Assembly: GCA_015680685.1 (NCBI GenBank)
Contig: MNCI01003588.1
Location: 6,004-68,433 of the forward strand
From: Gnetum montanum
Lineage: Eukaryota > Streptophyta > Gnetopsida > Gnetales > Gnetaceae
Length of the DNA stretch: 62,430 nucleotides
Direction: 5' to 3'
In this document: in pieces, positions 34,273 through 47,915 of the stretch
Layout: every line of letters begins with the position of its first letter
Position numbering within the stretch: the stretch's first letter is position 1
The notes under the pieces: generated by a model
What the model was told of the DNA's origin: nothing
Databases searched by the model: none
What the model saw: the letters and a program-made list of their open reading frames with translations, nothing else
Program-made: the position numbers and the translations under genes

Positions 34273-37087
34273 TTGACTGTAGATGGCTTCAAAGAGAGGA
34301 TTAGAAGGAGGACCTTCACAACCACGGAACAAAAGACTAAGAGGTTGTGGAAGAGGTCGAATGGGGGAACAAACCTCATAAGTAGAGTAGGAGGCTTAAT
34401 CTTTTAGTATCCATTAGAAAACCATTACCATAGAGCCCTCTACCCAGGTAGAGGCAGAAGATCCACAAGTACCAAGACAAGGATAACACCTCATGCTATC
34501 ACCAAATTACCTCCAGGCCATCCAGAAGAAATTGATCATGTCCACAGTTGTAGTGGAGTTAAATTTTGATCAATTCATGAAAATTTTCTCTAAAAATAGT
34601 GAAGATACAACTTCAAGTGTCACCATTTTGGCCCATAGCTACAAGTAGTGAAGAATAATATTTTAGAAAGCCATACTAGTTTTGGCACAACAAGTAGGTT
34701 GATGTAATAGTCAAGATTGAAGGAGTCTCAATATCCTATTCGATGAAAGTAATCACCAAGGCCCTTAATGTGCCAAATGAAGGGAAAAACATGAGAAAGA
34801 TCTCCACTAGATCCAATATTGATGTAGGAAAACTATGGCTTGAATGGGCATATGGCAAAGATGATAAAGATTACAGTGAGTTGACCTCAAAAGACAAGAT
34901 GTATTGCAAAATTGGCACCTACCACTTGTTCCCTACTAAAAGGATTAATTTAATGTCAAAATATGCAACCAAAGTAAGTGCTATCCTAATGGGAAAATTC
35001 AATGCAAACATCATCCATATCTATTTCCTTGAAATTCAAAGGTAGTTCAAAGTGAAGAATGATTGACACTTCCATTTTCGTGCCTTATCAGGAAGCTATG
35101 TAGAAAAGTTGAAATCTGAGGGTACACTAATGATGTCCCTAGGAAGGCCAAAAATGCTTCATACATAGAGATGCTCAAACTAGTGCCTTCAAAGAAACAT
35201 CAAGTAGAAAAACTAGTAGGCACTAAGGGAACTACAAGTACTGCACTTATTGGTGACATGCTAGCTATTGGTCAATAACAATAGGTTGGGCCTAGTAGTC
35301 AATAATAGACTAAGCAATAGCAAAAATAGTAGTAGTAACAAGTTCCACTACCACTGTGGGATTATAGACCATTGATGAGTCATTTGTAATATATTGCAAA
35401 AACTATCAACTAGGGAACAAGGAAGGGGACCAATCTCTATAAGGTCATAGAAAACATAATTAGGCCCATAGTTTTAATAGATCCTACTAGTGGGTATATT
35501 TTCTTGTAGTCAGGAGAAGGGGATGAATGGTCACAATAGATATTAGAGAATGCTACATCATTCCAAGTGATGCTAGAGACAAGAGAAGGAGTCATAGCTG
35601 TGGTAATGCAAGATCAGGATGCAATAGGAGTAACTGAGGTGATCATAGATCACATCAAGGAATCCTTTAACATCCCTATTGTGCTAGTGGAAAATCTTTT
35701 AGGAGTAAGAGATGCTTAGATTCTTACTAGTTTGTCAATGAATTCTGCTAAACATGAGCACATACTTAATAGACTATTGTAGATAGGACAAGGCATGATG
35801 AAGCTTTTTGAAATCCCTAGTGATATCACTATAGTGTAGTCTAACTTGATTGCCACAAAGGAAAAGTTGATCATGGTAGAGACTAAGGAAAAACATGCAG
35901 AAAATGAAGTCCAAAGACTACAAGAAGAGCTAGCCATCCTACAAGCCAAAAAGAGAGATCCAACACAGTATGTTATGCCAGACCATCTTGATCAATTCAA
36001 AATAGATCACGTGAGGCACCTAATTGATCACAATATGAAAATGGAGAGAGAAAAAGAGAAGGTATTATGGGATGCATTAGTAGAAAAATCATAGACATAT
36101 GTGCATGCCAAGGCATTAACCACATTGCAAGAAGAGGATAAGAAATTAGTTGCAAAAAACACAAGGTTGATCCATGTAGAAAAATAGAAGAATGTTCTCA
36201 AAGAAAGAATCCATCAACTAAGAGAACAACTTATGAGGGGTAACCAAGACATGAGCCACTTGGCTAGAGAAAATAGGATCCAATCAATGGAGGAAGTCTA
36301 TGTAATAAGATAGAAATCTGCTATAGATATAAGCACATGGAAAAATGAGGTTGAGAAGCATGAGAGACTCAAGAAAAAATTTAGAGACCAAGTGGGCATG
36401 TATAAGTAGATCAATGAAAAGGAGATCTGAATGGCAAAGGCCAAGATTACTCCTATCTCTATGTAGAATCTTGATTGACAACCAATTTTGGACATCCTTG
36501 CTCATGTCCACCAAGCGAAAATTTAGAATAAACACCTATAGATCAAAGATCTTACAGAGTACATGGGGTTAGCTAATCTTTATTTGCAAACTTAGCCATG
36601 TTAACAATAAGTAAGCCTAGAAATGAGCTAGAATAGTAAGTAGCAGCTATGTATGCTTTGTATGAGGAGTTTATCTACAGAAAGGATGCACTACAAAAGC
36701 TACACATGGAAAAGTCAAAACTCGAGATTGTCAAGGCTAGCTATAAGGGCCAAAAGGATGTTGTAGCTAACCCAGCTCATCACATGTTAGATTATCATGA
36801 AATTTAGAAAGATAGCTAGAACATTTGAAGAAGAAAGATAGCAATTCACAACGTGGTATGTGAAAGCTAATCAAATGTTCTTGCAACTGCTATGCCCATG
36901 GGATGTATTGGCTTCATCACACATTATCCAATAAGCATGGATGATACATGATCAAAGGACAAAAGACGAAAAACTTTAGGCATTGCTAAATAGATACCAA
37001 TTTAAGAAGCCTAATGATAAATGAAAGTAGCTAATGGAGGAACAACCACTACCAAAAACCTTATCCACATTGAGCTACTCCGAATAA
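34273..37087 (+). pseudogene. Outer element extra ORF, copy 1 (plant transposon protein-like plus coiled coil)
   Basis: Starts at an ATG with a basic N-terminus (RNKRLRGCGRGR). The region 34743-35150 has ELTSKDKMYCKIGTYHLFP and a following hydrophobic helix-like part whose pattern resembles the Pfam putative plant transposon protein family (by eye). The region 35830-36590 is rich in Glu, Lys and Leu and probably forms a coiled coil. The frame ends near LMEEQPLPKTLSTLSYSE. It is repeated at 38095-40675, and several stops interrupt it. It lies in sense direction between integrase and LTR-b. Function unknown; it is not a canonical gag. Confidence 0.65.
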
Positions 37088-37124
37088 TGTTTTATTTTGT
37101 CTTGTAATGAACTTGTTTCAAATT

Positions 37125-37975
37125 ATGCACATGCTACATCATCATTGATATGATGTCTTAAGATGTGTACAACCCTATAAATATGACACTTGGGTGCACA
37201 ATCCATTTACTTTTCATTTTCATAGCAACATAACTATTGCATTTTTATATCTTGCACTTAGAATTAGTGATTAGAAGAGGGAATGCTGGTAGTGTGATGT
37301 GTTATAGTTGAATGGTGTCTTTGTTTGAGTAGTTTGTACTTGGGCACAAGTTGTGATGGAAATAAAGATCAAAACTTTTTTCCATCATTGTAGCATTCTC
37401 TTAGTTTACTATTTTACTTAGCATAATGTTTACTATCTTAATAGCATAATACTTTACTTTACTATCTATTTTCCAAAGTACTTTACTTTTACTTACTAAA
37501 GTAAGCAGAATGAATATGAATGATTTCAAGCTTTAAGTTTGATTGTTTGATAATCCTAGTAGTATTATTGCTTGGTTCACCTAGTAGCATGATACTTGGT
37601 AATCCTAGTGATGATCACATGAGCCCAAGACATGTCCAAAAAATCAGGAATGGTTATCCATTGCACTAGGCTAGCATAGAATTATGTTTCTATCATTAAT
37701 TATATTTAACATTTAATTCTCCTTTCATCACGTTTACACTTAGAAGTGTAACCAACCCAATAACATCACCTATCATATGCCTCATTATAGGTTAAGACAT
37801 ACACTTAGACTTCACTAGCTTGGAGTGAGAATACAATGATCATGAACTCAACTTAATTACTAGTATATCAACATTATCCTTCCACAAATTATGATTGGGT
37901 CAAGAATAAACACTCATGACTTGTATGGTTGGATGTTGGATTGCTCCACTACTTATCATTGGTGCCATTGCTACG
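37125..37975 (+). repeat. LTR-b of the outer composite
   Basis: Matches LTR-a from GCACATGC onward, including TATA box 37175-37183 and the end CCATTGCTA. It lacks the first roughly 65 bases of LTR-a. The downstream leader matches 23533-23655. Confidence 0.75.
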
Positions 37976-38094
37976 TATGTGTCAATGTGTGTTGAGTAAT
38001 TGATTTTACAAAGTTTGCTATAATAAGAATCAAAAAGTTAATATTTCTAATCTTTAAATAATTTCAACAAACACACCAGCTCCTAAGCAAGGAC

Positions 38095-40675
38095 AATATC
38101 TCATGTTATTAGTAGAATTCCTTGAAGCTATCCAAGAGAACTCCATTATGTTCATAGTAATTGTGAAACTGAATTTTAGACCATTCATGGAGTTCACTCT
38201 TGAGGGTGTCAGAACCTAACTATAAGCCTCTCCTCTATGGCCAACTCCATCAAGTAATGGTAAATGGTACCTAGGAGAAGTATATTAATTCTAAAAGAAT
38301 TAACAAGATAATGAAACTATTAAGAGTGAAGGAGTCTTAGTGCCTTATTTTGTTGAAGCCATTACAAAGGTACTTAATATTCCAAATGTCGGAGCAAATG
38401 TAGCATAGATATCCACCAAATATGACTTCGATGCAAAGAAGCTATCGTTGTAAAGAATATATGAAAAATAGGACAAGGAATATAGTGAATTAACTTCTAA
38501 AGAAAATATTTACTTCAAAATCTAGACTTACCACTTATTCCCTACCAAAAGACTTAACAGAATTTCCACCTATGTTGCTAGAGGAAGTTCAATCCTTATG
38601 TGGAAATTCAATGCTAATGTAGCACATCTGCTCTTTCTAGAGATACAAAGGAAGTTTGAAGAGAAGAAGGTAGGGAAGCTCATACTATCCTTCCCTTGCC
38701 TCATTAGAAGGTTATGCAAGCAAGCAAGAATTCTGGGGTACACAAATGATATTCTACGAAAAGCCCAAAATGCATCCTATGCTGAGATGTTCAAAACAAG
38801 GCCACTAAAGAAGGATCAGCTAGAGAAGCTAGCAAGCACTAAGGGAGTAGTAGGATCCACATCAAAAAGTAACATTCTAGCAACTAGACAACATGAACGA
38901 GTAAGACCTAGTGGGTCAATTCTTACTGGTGATAAACCTAGAGAGAGTGCTCCACCTACACAACAAGACTACAAGTCTTCCATAAGCCACTTGTAATAGA
39001 TCATAGAAATAATTATTTGGGGAGAAAGCGAAGGTTCTACTTTGTACCGAGTTAGGGATAACTCTATAAGGCTTGTTGTATCAACAAGACCTACTACTAG
39101 GCAAGTAGCTCTATAGGTAGGAGAAGATGATGACTGGGCACAACAGATTTTTTGAAATATTACATCTTTCTAGGTTATGCTAGAAAATAGAGAAGGAGCC
39201 ATAGTGGTGGTAATGCAATATTAGAATGTAGCAAGAGTAGTAGAAGTAATTACTGATCACATTAAGGAATCCTTTAATGTCCCATTGTGCCACTAATAGA
39301 TATTACAGGAACAAGGGATGTTAGAATACTAGCTAGAACATCTATGACTTTAGCAAGACACAAAGATGTCCTTGATCAACTATTATGGATAGGACAAGCC
39401 ATGCAAAATCTCTTTGATATCCCTAGAAATAACACTACAATTTAGTCAGATTTAATTACAACAAAGGGATAGCTAGTCATGGTGGAGACAAGGGCAAAAC
39501 ATGCAGAAAATGAACTATAGCAATTATAAGCTAAGTTAGTGGCTTTGAAAGTAGAAAGGAGAGACCTTGCACAATATATAGCCCTAGAACAATTAGATGC
39601 ACTCAGAATAGGATAAGTAAGGTAGCTCATAGCATGAAATATTCAAGTAGAGATGAAGAAGGAGAAGGCTAAGTGGAATACATTTGTGACAGAAGCACAA
39701 ACATATGCACACACTAAAGCCATCATTACCTTAGAAGAAGAGAATATGAAAATTGCTATTGATAATACAAGGTTGATGGACATTGAAAAGTAGAAAAATT
39801 TTCTTGAAGAAAGCATTCATCAACTATAAGAATAGTTCATTAGGATCAACTAGGACATGAATAAATTGACTAGAGAAAACCAAACCTTGTCGATGGAAGA
39901 AGTCCATGCTACCTACTAGAAATCAACAATTAAAAGTAGTGCACTGAAAAATGGGTCCAAGAAGCATGAAAGGCTTTAAGGAACACTTTAGAAAACAAGT
40001 GGACATGTACAAGTATATTGATGAAGAGGAAATCCAGAGGACCAAGGTCAAGATCAGTTCAATTACAACACAAACACCTAATTGGCAGCCATTTTTGAAT
40101 AGCCTAGCCCATGTCCACCATGCTGAAGTAAAAAATAAGGACCTGTAGATCAAGGATCTCACTGAGTACATGGGGTTAGCAAACCTTTAGTATCCTAATC
40201 TAGCCATATTAATAATAGCTAGACTAAGAAACAAGCTAGAGCAACAGGTAGTTGTTGTGTATGCATTAGATAAGAAGGAGTTTACAAACAAAAAAGATGT
40301 TCAATAGAAATTGCATGTTGCAAACTCTAAACTAAAAATAGTAAAAGCCAACTACCAAATTTAAAAATATGTAGTAGCAAACTTGGCCCAACAAATGGCT
40401 GATTATCAGAAATTGAGAAAGGTGGGTAGGACATTTGAAGAAGAAAGGAGGTAATTCATAGCCTGGTATGTTAAAGCCAATAAGATGTTTCTGTAGCTAC
40501 CATGCCTATGGGAAGTATACATGCTATCAAACATTGTAGAATTTGCATGAATGGTACATGATCCTAAGTCAAAGGAAGAGAATCTTTAGGAACTCCTTAA
40601 TTGTTACCAATTTTAGAAGCCCAATGACAAGGGAAAGAAGTTGATGGAGGATCCACCACTGCCAAGAACTTGAAG
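38095..40675 (+). pseudogene. Outer element extra ORF, copy 2
   Basis: Diverged copy of 34273-37087, attached directly to the LTR-b leader; about the first 190 bases of copy 1 have no counterpart. The best-kept stretch (38598-38996) has TYHLFPTKRLNRIS just upstream, then LLFLEIQRKFEEKK and LSFPCLIRRLCKQARI. Coiled-coil-like sequence follows (39470-40180), ending with LMEDPPLPRT. No pol lies between LTR-b and LTR-c, so the LTR-b to LTR-c unit looks like a non-autonomous element carrying only this ORF. Confidence 0.65.
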
Positions 40676-40885
40676 ACTACATTTTAATTTGTTTTATTTT
40701 GTTCATTGTCAGTTGTGTCCATCATGCTATGCATGAAAATTTTGTAAAGCACCACTTGAACCATAATGCAACATTCAGAGTCAAGGAGTCATGTCACAGT
40801 TTGAGTTTATCTCCTAATTTTGTAAGGAACTCTATCCTCCTTTTGTTTTAACTTAAGGATGAGTTTCCAGTTAATCATGGGAGTA

Positions 40886-41424
40886 TGATAAAACCTATTT
40901 TTGATAAGCCACGATATCATATTTGCAACATTGTAGCTCTACATATGTCATTGTGCATGCGATGTAGTGGATCATGGTCACCCCTATATAGACCAATACT
41001 TCGTCGCATCAAACAAATGAACTTTCATTCCAATCTTAGTAAAACTCTTACAAATTTTTTTTGTAGTTTACACTTAGTGATAGAGTGAATGCTCGTAGTG
41101 TGGTGTTGAGTAGTTAAATGAAATCTTTATTTGAGTGGCTTGTACTTGGGCATAATTCATGAATGACAATATAGATTAAGATTGTTTTTTAGCATTGCAG
41201 CATTCACTTAGTTTCTTTATTTTACTTAGATAATTTCCTTAGTTTCATTTTCATTTCTTCAATATACTTACTTTAGTATAGTTCTTTATATTTCTCAAGA
41301 ACTTTACTTTTCCATGTTCATTAGTGAGGTGAAATGAGTATTACTGGTTTTAAGCATATAAGTATAATCATTTGGTAATCCTAGTAATGTTATTACTTTG
41401 TTTCCCTAGTAGTATAACACTTGG
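40886..41424 (+). repeat. LTR-c, left part
   Basis: Begins TGATAAAACC after a purine-rich ATCATGGGAG, matching the start of LTR-a. TATA box CTATATAG at 40984-40991. It is interrupted at 41424 by element 2 and resumes at 58554. The last five bases, CTTGG (41420-41424), are the target duplication. Confidence 0.72.
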
Positions 41425-42762
41425 TGTACCGTCCAAAATCGTTGATCTCCGGCTGAAAGGAAATAGAAATCGGGAGATCTCTGGACATGCACAGAAGACC
41501 CTACCTTCACTTGAGGGCGAGCTGAAATTAACAAAGGTAGAGTACCTTGAGTGGTCCGCACGTGGATCAGGCAAGGATTTCCCTGAATGTACACCAAGGT
41601 GCTATACGTTGGGTTATATGTGAATAGTGTAACAGATGTAAAACGAAACGTAAATAGCGTAACTAATGTAAACAGAGCGTAAACGTACGAGGGTGTAAAT
41701 AGTAAACATGCAATAATTAATGAAAAACTGTAACAGATTTTAGGAAGAAAATGCAACAATATTATTGCAAAGTGAGAGTTACAATGCACCGGTCTAACGC
41801 AGTTGTGGCTTTCACACAAGGCGGATGAATAGCCCCGATGGATGCAAGGATGACAGTGTGTTGGTTCAAACTGCAGGCATAGCGTAGAGGCTGTATGCTC
41901 AGCGTAGAGGGTTGAGGTCCAGCATACAAGGTTCTCTACTCGGGTTCTTAGCGTCTCTGTTTTTCTCTCTGGTTTGCTCAAAATTGCCAACCTCGATCTA
42001 ATGAAAAATTGGGGTTTTTATACAGGTTTAGATGTTAGACTCAGGTTGGGTGACACGTGGTGCGTTGACTGGGTGCAAAAGAATAAAATTTACAAGTATA
42101 CAGTGTGCTGTACGCCAGCGTATACCGCTATACGCCAACATAAATTGTTGTACGCCAGCGTATACACGCTAGACATATGACCTCGGCATACAGACTTGAT
42201 CAGAATAGAAGAAGTCACTCGTTTCTCTAGATTTGAATTCAGCTGCCCTGAAGATGTTGCCTGTAGATGTTCAGCTCGGTTGAAACTGGTTGTAGACTTT
42301 GTACATGTTGGGCGTATATGCTGTAACTGCTAGGCGTATACGCTATGGATGTCTGCTGGGCGTATACGCTGGGCATATATGCTGTGAATACTGGGCGTAT
42401 ATGCTGTGTCTACTGGGCGTATATGTTGTGGATGCCTGCTAGGCGTATACGCTGTAGATGCAAACTTGGGCGTATACGCTGGGCATATACGCTGAGATGC
42501 AAACTTAGGCGTATACGTTGGGTGTATATGTTGAGATTGTATACTTAGTAAAAACTAAGTATCTTGATCTCCGAGGTTGCCATGTTTGATACCAGATGCT
42601 GCCATGGTCGTCTGTGGGTCCTAGGGACCTACTTCTTGTTGAGTTCGACTACGCTTGAAGCTGTCTGTGGGGCCCTCAAGCTTTTAGTCATGTTGAGGGA
42701 TGTCATGACTTAGCCTGATTCTTATTGGAGAAGTACTAAGCTCGAAATTTTGTGGTGTTTCA
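41425..42762 (-). repeat. Element 2 3' LTR (left copy)
   Basis: 1338 bases, matching 57453-58553. It is longer than the other LTR by about 240 bases because of extra GCGTATACGC units at 42305-42535. TATAAAAA on the minus strand at 42015-42022 lies downstream of the palindrome array in element direction. Confidence 0.92.
42300..42535. repeat. GCGTATACGC palindrome array in the LTR
   Basis: About ten units of the self-complementary GCGTATACGC and variants (GCATATATGC, GCGTATATGC), spaced 15-30 bases. The other LTR of the same element keeps only about two (58298-58323). Confidence 0.88.
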
Positions 42763-42776
42763 TTGGCCCCTCTTTG
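42763..42776 (-). promoter_or_regulatory. Polypurine tract of element 2
   Basis: On the minus strand AAAGAGGGGCCAA lies directly before the 3' LTR, as in element 1. Confidence 0.82.
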
Positions 42777-43819
42777 TTGATGCTTGGAGGAATCGACCCG
42801 AGAAGCATCGACAAAGAAGTGTAAACACCACAAGCAACTCGAGAGACTTTGTCCTTTACCACCTAACTAGACATCATTGCACCGTGTTTAGTAGTACATG
42901 GGATTGTGGGAAATGGCAATTTTATTTGACAAGAAAAGGGAAAGTGTAGGGATTTGGGAGGAATCAAGGTTGTGCATAGTGAAAGGGATGTTTTGGTGTG
43001 TATGCGGGTCATGCTGATCCTTGTCAATAGCCATTATTTAGTAGACTCGGAATCAAGACATGAGATGTGTGTCCTTTGGCGGAACAAGACTCTTGGTTAG
43101 TATCCAAGAGGACTTGTTGACAAAACCAAAGCCACATGATGATGTGTTGTGTTCTTTGGAGGAGTGGAACCCTTGTTTAGTGTAAAAGGGGGAACCTGTT
43201 GGCGGAGAGCCAAAGCCATGCAACGGGATGTTTCTTGATTGTTTTAGACATGAGCATTGAATTTTGAGGCAACTGTTGTCTCGTCTTGTGTTTTATGTGG
43301 GAAGGGACGACGTTTTTTTTGTGAGGAACTTTGTTTTGATCTTGTACTCATGCTCAAGTGCTATGTTGTGTGTTGCAACTACTTAAAAAATGGTGCGATA
43401 TGCAATGGTATGTTCGATGTTTCGGGCTGTACTGGATGTGTTCGGGATGTAACCAAGTATAAGGTGTTGAGGGATAGGAGGGATATGAAATGGGGAATGT
43501 ACTAGTGAATGGTTTGATTTAGTCTTGTCACATACGCTATAAACAACGTCTCACCTTGCTGCTTATGATGAAGTGCATTCTTGTGCGAATACCTCTGAAT
43601 GTCATCCTATAAACACAACTCTAATGAGACAAGAAAACCATGAGTAAGTAAGCGAGCTTAGACTTAAACTGTTACTGATGAAACAAAGGCACTGGATGAG
43701 ATGTTAGGCATCGTATATGAATAGCAGCAATGGCGTTAGGATCGGCCGATTGGCGAGTGATGCAGTGATTCTGATGAAGTTTGAATGCAACCACTGATTG
43801 AGGAACCAGAGATGAAATT
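42777..43819. other. Element 2 3' region, no gene
   Basis: About 1 kb between the polypurine tract and hairpin array A2. Open frames here (for example 43257-43505) have no recognisable product. A short pair of related stretches around 43070 and 43160 mention the same words (CTTGTTGACAAAACC-like), suggesting local duplication. Confidence 0.4.
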
Positions 43820-44150
43820 GTTAGTTTATAGTCTTAGCAGACTATCATGGGTTAGTTTTATTTCATGACCCATTGGACATTGCCCGTTTAGCATCGTGGT
43901 GGATGGTACGTTGCTAGTTTCTAGTCTTGGCGCACCGTGAAGAGGCAAACCAGTTTATAGTCTTAGCGGACTCCGGCAAGTGGGACTGTGGCAATTTACT
44001 ATCATACCGGACGGGTGCTAGTTTATTGTCATTGTAGACACTGTGTGGTATCAGTTTATCGTCATGATGCCAGGACAAGCTATGGTATCAGTTTATCGTC
44101 ATGATTCCAGGACGGTGGTATCAATTTATAGTTGTGATGCCAGGACTCTA
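43820..44150 (-). repeat. Hairpin array A2, downstream of integrase
   Basis: Read on the plus strand, units start AGTTTA and then fold: TAGTC-TTAGCA-GACTA (43829-43844), CATC-GTGGTG-GATG (43892-43905), AGTC-TTAGCG-GACT, TGTC-ATTGTA-GACA and CGTC/GACG. The last three units have a 10-base loop ending CCAG. Some units are eroded. The array begins within about 20 bases of the integrase stop at 44169. Confidence 0.82.
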
Positions 44151-44168
44151 ACGTACCTGAGCTTGTAC

Positions 44169-47100
44169 TCAAATATGGAACAGTTTCAAGAACAAGTGAT
44201 TGGTCAGATTTGCAAGCTCATGCCCTTCCATATTAGCTAACTTGAATGCTCCGTTGTTGTATGCTTTGGTGACCAAGTAGGGCCCTTCCCAGTTGGCTGA
44301 GAATTTGTCCGAGTGTTCCCGAACGACCTTAAGTACATGGTCACCTTCTTTGATGGGGCACTTATGAATGTCATGCCAATGGCATTGCTGTTGTTATTTT
44401 TGGTACCATTCAATCTAATCGAGTGCACATATGCGTTCCTCCTCCACCGAGTCCAGGTCAATGATGCACAAGTCATTGTTTTGTCCTTCGTTGAGGAGTC
44501 TGGAAAGTGTGATCCTTAAAGATGGTACCTGCAATTCTAGAGGTAAAATAGCTTCTGAACCATAAACAAGACTATATGGTGTTTTACCTATTGAAGTCCG
44601 ATGTGTAGTACAATATGCCCATAATGCGTATACCAACTATTTGTGCCATCTTCTCTTGCTTTGGGTAAGAATCTTTTTAAGTATTGTAATGATGGTTTTG
44701 TTTGTGGCCTCTGCTTGCCCATTGCTCTGAGGGTAGTAAGGGGATGAAAATGAGTTTTTGATCCCTAGAATTTCACAGAAGGTTTTGGTTTCAGCACTAG
44801 TGAATTGTGGCCCGTTATCAGTGATGATGGTCATGGGGATACCAAAACGAGTCACAATGTTTTCAAGAATGAAGTTGCATACGTGTTTAGATGTGGTTTT
44901 TCGAAGGGGAGTAGCTTCTACCTACTTTGTAAAATACTCTATCACAGTTATGATGAAACTATGCCCTGCAGAAGATGAGGGTGTTATTGGTCTAATAAGG
45001 TCCAACCCCCACTTTTGAAAGGGCCACGTGATTTGCGCCGTATGCAACTCATTTGGTGGGACATGGATCAGATTACAATGTTTTTGACAGGTATTGCATG
45101 TTTTAGCCTTGGAGAGACAGTCATACTCCATGTGTGGCTAATAATAGCCTAAAAGTCTTATATTTGTTGCCATTGTTTTAGGTGCTATATGTCCTCCGCA
45201 TAGCCCATCGTGTACTTGCTCAACGATTGTTTGGGCATCGGTGCTACTAACGCATGTTAGCAATATGCCTTCATAGGATCAATGACACAAGGTGTCCCCT
45301 ACCAGTGCATATTACTTAGAACACTTTCATACTGTGTCTTTTGTGCATTCGCTAAGTGTTGCGGTGTTTCACCACATAGAAGGTACTCTTTTATGTCTTC
45401 ATACCATTCTATCGCATGTGTTGTATTAACGGATGCAATTGGCAACATATCAAGCGTATCAGTTATTGGTTTGGCATAATTGATTATGGAGCTTGGCAAT
45501 GTATGGAACATGTCAGGCGATATGTTTAATGCTAGGGTGGCCAATGCGTCTACGATGGTATTATCGTTTTGAGAGACGTGTTGCATGTCCATGTTTTCAA
45601 ATCGTTTCATAAAATGTTTGGCTAAGTCATAGTATGGTTGTAAATGTTGCGCTTTGCATGTATAAATGTCTATGACTTGGTTTAAAACTAGTTGTGAGTC
45701 TCCCCTGACCACGAGTCATGTGATGTCTAAAGCTAGTGCTGCCATGAGACCTCTAAGGAGACCTTCGTACTCTGCTATGTTGTTGGTATAGCGAAAGTTG
45801 AAATGATAAGCAAAGGATCTGATCTCCCCGGAGGGATAGGTGATGACAGCGGCAACACTTCCCCCTCAAGAGGTGGATGCTCCATCAAAGTTTAAAATGG
45901 CATCATAGTCATTGGGTACTATGTCTATTGCACTTACATTTTCATCCAGGAATTCTGGCTCTATCATTGCTTGATCATGCGTTGGTGATGTGGTCATTTG
46001 ATTCGCTATGGCTTAACCCTTAACTGATGATTACACTATGTAGCATAGGTCAAACTCAGCTATCATGGCTTTCCAATGGGATATTCTACTCGTCTCATAA
46101 ATGTTTCCTGTGATGGCTCTGAGCACATTATCCTTGTAAATTATATTGACCTGGTTATGGAAGAGGTAATGTCGCCATTTCTTTAAGGAAAAGACCAAGG
46201 CTAAACATGACCTCTCCACCTCATTATACCTTTTCTCGTGGGCAACTAGTGCATAGTTTAAGTAATAGACAAGGACTTCAGTTCCATCATCTTGTTTCTA
46301 GCAAAGCATAGACACGATTGACGAGTCCGAAGTGGCAAGGTAGATGTAAAATGGTTTATCATTTTGAGGTAGATAAACCGTGGGTAGTTGAACGAGTGCT
46401 ACTTTAATATTGTCAAATGCTTCTTAGCACTGTGGAGTCCATTCAAAATGGGTGTTCTTACGTAGCAAGTGGTTCATAGGTTTCAATTTGTCTGTTAATT
46501 TTTCTATGAAAAGTTTGATGAACTGTAATGTACCTTGTAGACCTCAGAGTTCAGTAAGGTTGCTAGGTGGTTTTAAGTTCGTTATGGCCTTAACTTTATC
46601 GGGGTCTACTCATATCCCTGCTTCCGAGGCTATGAATCCAAGCATTTTGCCTATTTTGACTCCGAAGACACATTTCTTTGGGTTAAGTCTTAGCTCATAT
46701 TTTAAACAATGCTTTAGTACTAGGTCAAGATCTTGTACATGTTGTTCCGATGTCTTCGATTTAACCACAATATCGTCCACGTAATCGTTGAGTGAGTGTA
46801 GCATGTAGTTGCTAAAAATGAATGTCATCGTCCTTTAATATGTGGCCCCAGCGTTCTTGAGATCGAAGGGCATCATTGTATAACAAAAGGTTCCCCATGG
46901 TGTCATAAAGGTAGTCCAGAGATGATGCTCCAGGTTAATGCGTATCTGGTTGTATCTTGAGAAGCCATCCATAAAAGATAATAGGGGCGTGCCCAGCGAT
47001 CGAGTCAACAAGTTGATCGATGCTGGGTAGGGGAAAATCATCTTTTTTGATTGCAACGTTGAGATCCCGGAAGTCAATGCATAAGCGAATACTTTCGTTC

Positions 47101-47714
47101 TTTTTCAGGACAATGACCATGTTGGATACCCAATTGGCGTAATCGATAGCCTGAATGAAACCAGCCTGATAAAGTTTGGTGATCTCATTGCGAATTTCCA
47201 ATGCCACCTCAGGTTTAACCTTTCATGCCTTTTGCTTCACTAGCCTCAATTTTGGATCAAGGATAATATTATGCTGGACGATTCGAGGATCCAACCCGGG
47301 CATGTCCGTGTATGACCAAGCGAATGCTTTTATGTTGTCCCTAAGCACATCCTCTATGTCTTTGGCTAGTTGAGGTTCCAGTAATGTACTTAATTTTAAT
47401 ATTTTAATTTCCCCATTGGGCATGGCGATGGGGGTTTCAGTCAATGGGTCTTCAGTGATGTTTTCAGCTTCTATATCAAGGGGCTTTATCATACCTTTGT
47501 AGTTATCTAGCGTTTGTTGTGTTGAGGCTATGACTGCGTTGTCCATTGATAAACTTAAGTGGATGAGATTTATGTCGATGTCCCTTGCGATCTTTCCGTA
47601 TGGCCCATCGATGATTAACAATGTAGATAAACACTGACAATCCATTGAGCTTGCTCTTGCCAATAAACAGAGAGCATAATGAGCTAATAGGTATTGTTTG
47701 ATGTTCTTTGGCAA
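44169..47714 (-). pseudogene. Element 2 pol: RT, RNase H, aRNase H, integrase
   Basis: Starts at its own ATG (47714), six bases from hairpin array B2. An N-terminal region precedes RT. RT has WVSNMVIVLKKN, FPLPSIDQLVDSI, MTPWGTFCYTMMPFDLKNAG and an intact YVDD (46771-46782). RNase H lies at about 46400-46000. The second, archaeal-type RNase H (about 45900-45550) includes RGDSQLVLNQV. Integrase has the CNTCQ zinc-finger end, LDLIRP, ITDNGP and the glutamate in QAEATNK; the C-terminal part has NWEGPYLVTKAY. A modest number of stops and frameshifts remain. Confidence 0.92.
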
Positions 47715-47719
47715 CTTAA

Positions 47720-47915
47720 ATCATGCGTACGTGCATGATGGTGGTTTATCGTCACACCGGGACGCATGGCAGTTTAAGGCCTTACTAGGCCGCCATGGTA
47801 GTTTAAGGCCATACCGGGCCGAATGTGATCCACAGGTGGCAGTTTAAGGCCTTACCAGGCCAGAGGGGGTTTGTATGTGGCAATTTAAGGCCATACTAGG
47901 CTGAATGTGATCTGT
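47720..47915 (-). repeat. Hairpin array B2, RT/antisense-gene boundary
   Basis: On the plus strand: ATCATGC-GTACGT-GCATGAT (47720-47739), CGTC-ACACCGG-GACG, then four AGTTTAA or AATTTAA units with GGCC-TTACTA-GGCC, GGCC-ATACCG-GGCC, GGCC-TTACCA-GGCC and GGCC-ATACTA-GGCT. It lies between the start codon of the RT ORF and the promoter of the antisense gene. Confidence 0.85.

Noticed and set aside
41406-41990. A 194-codon minus-strand frame, with a similar 244-codon frame at 57284-58018
   Set aside because: Both lie in the paired LTRs downstream of the TATA box. They match because LTRs match, and no protein domain is visible.
42300-42535. CRISPR-like regular short repeats
   Set aside because: Units are degenerate palindromes with irregular spacing in a plant LTR; there are no unique spacers of constant length and no cas genes.
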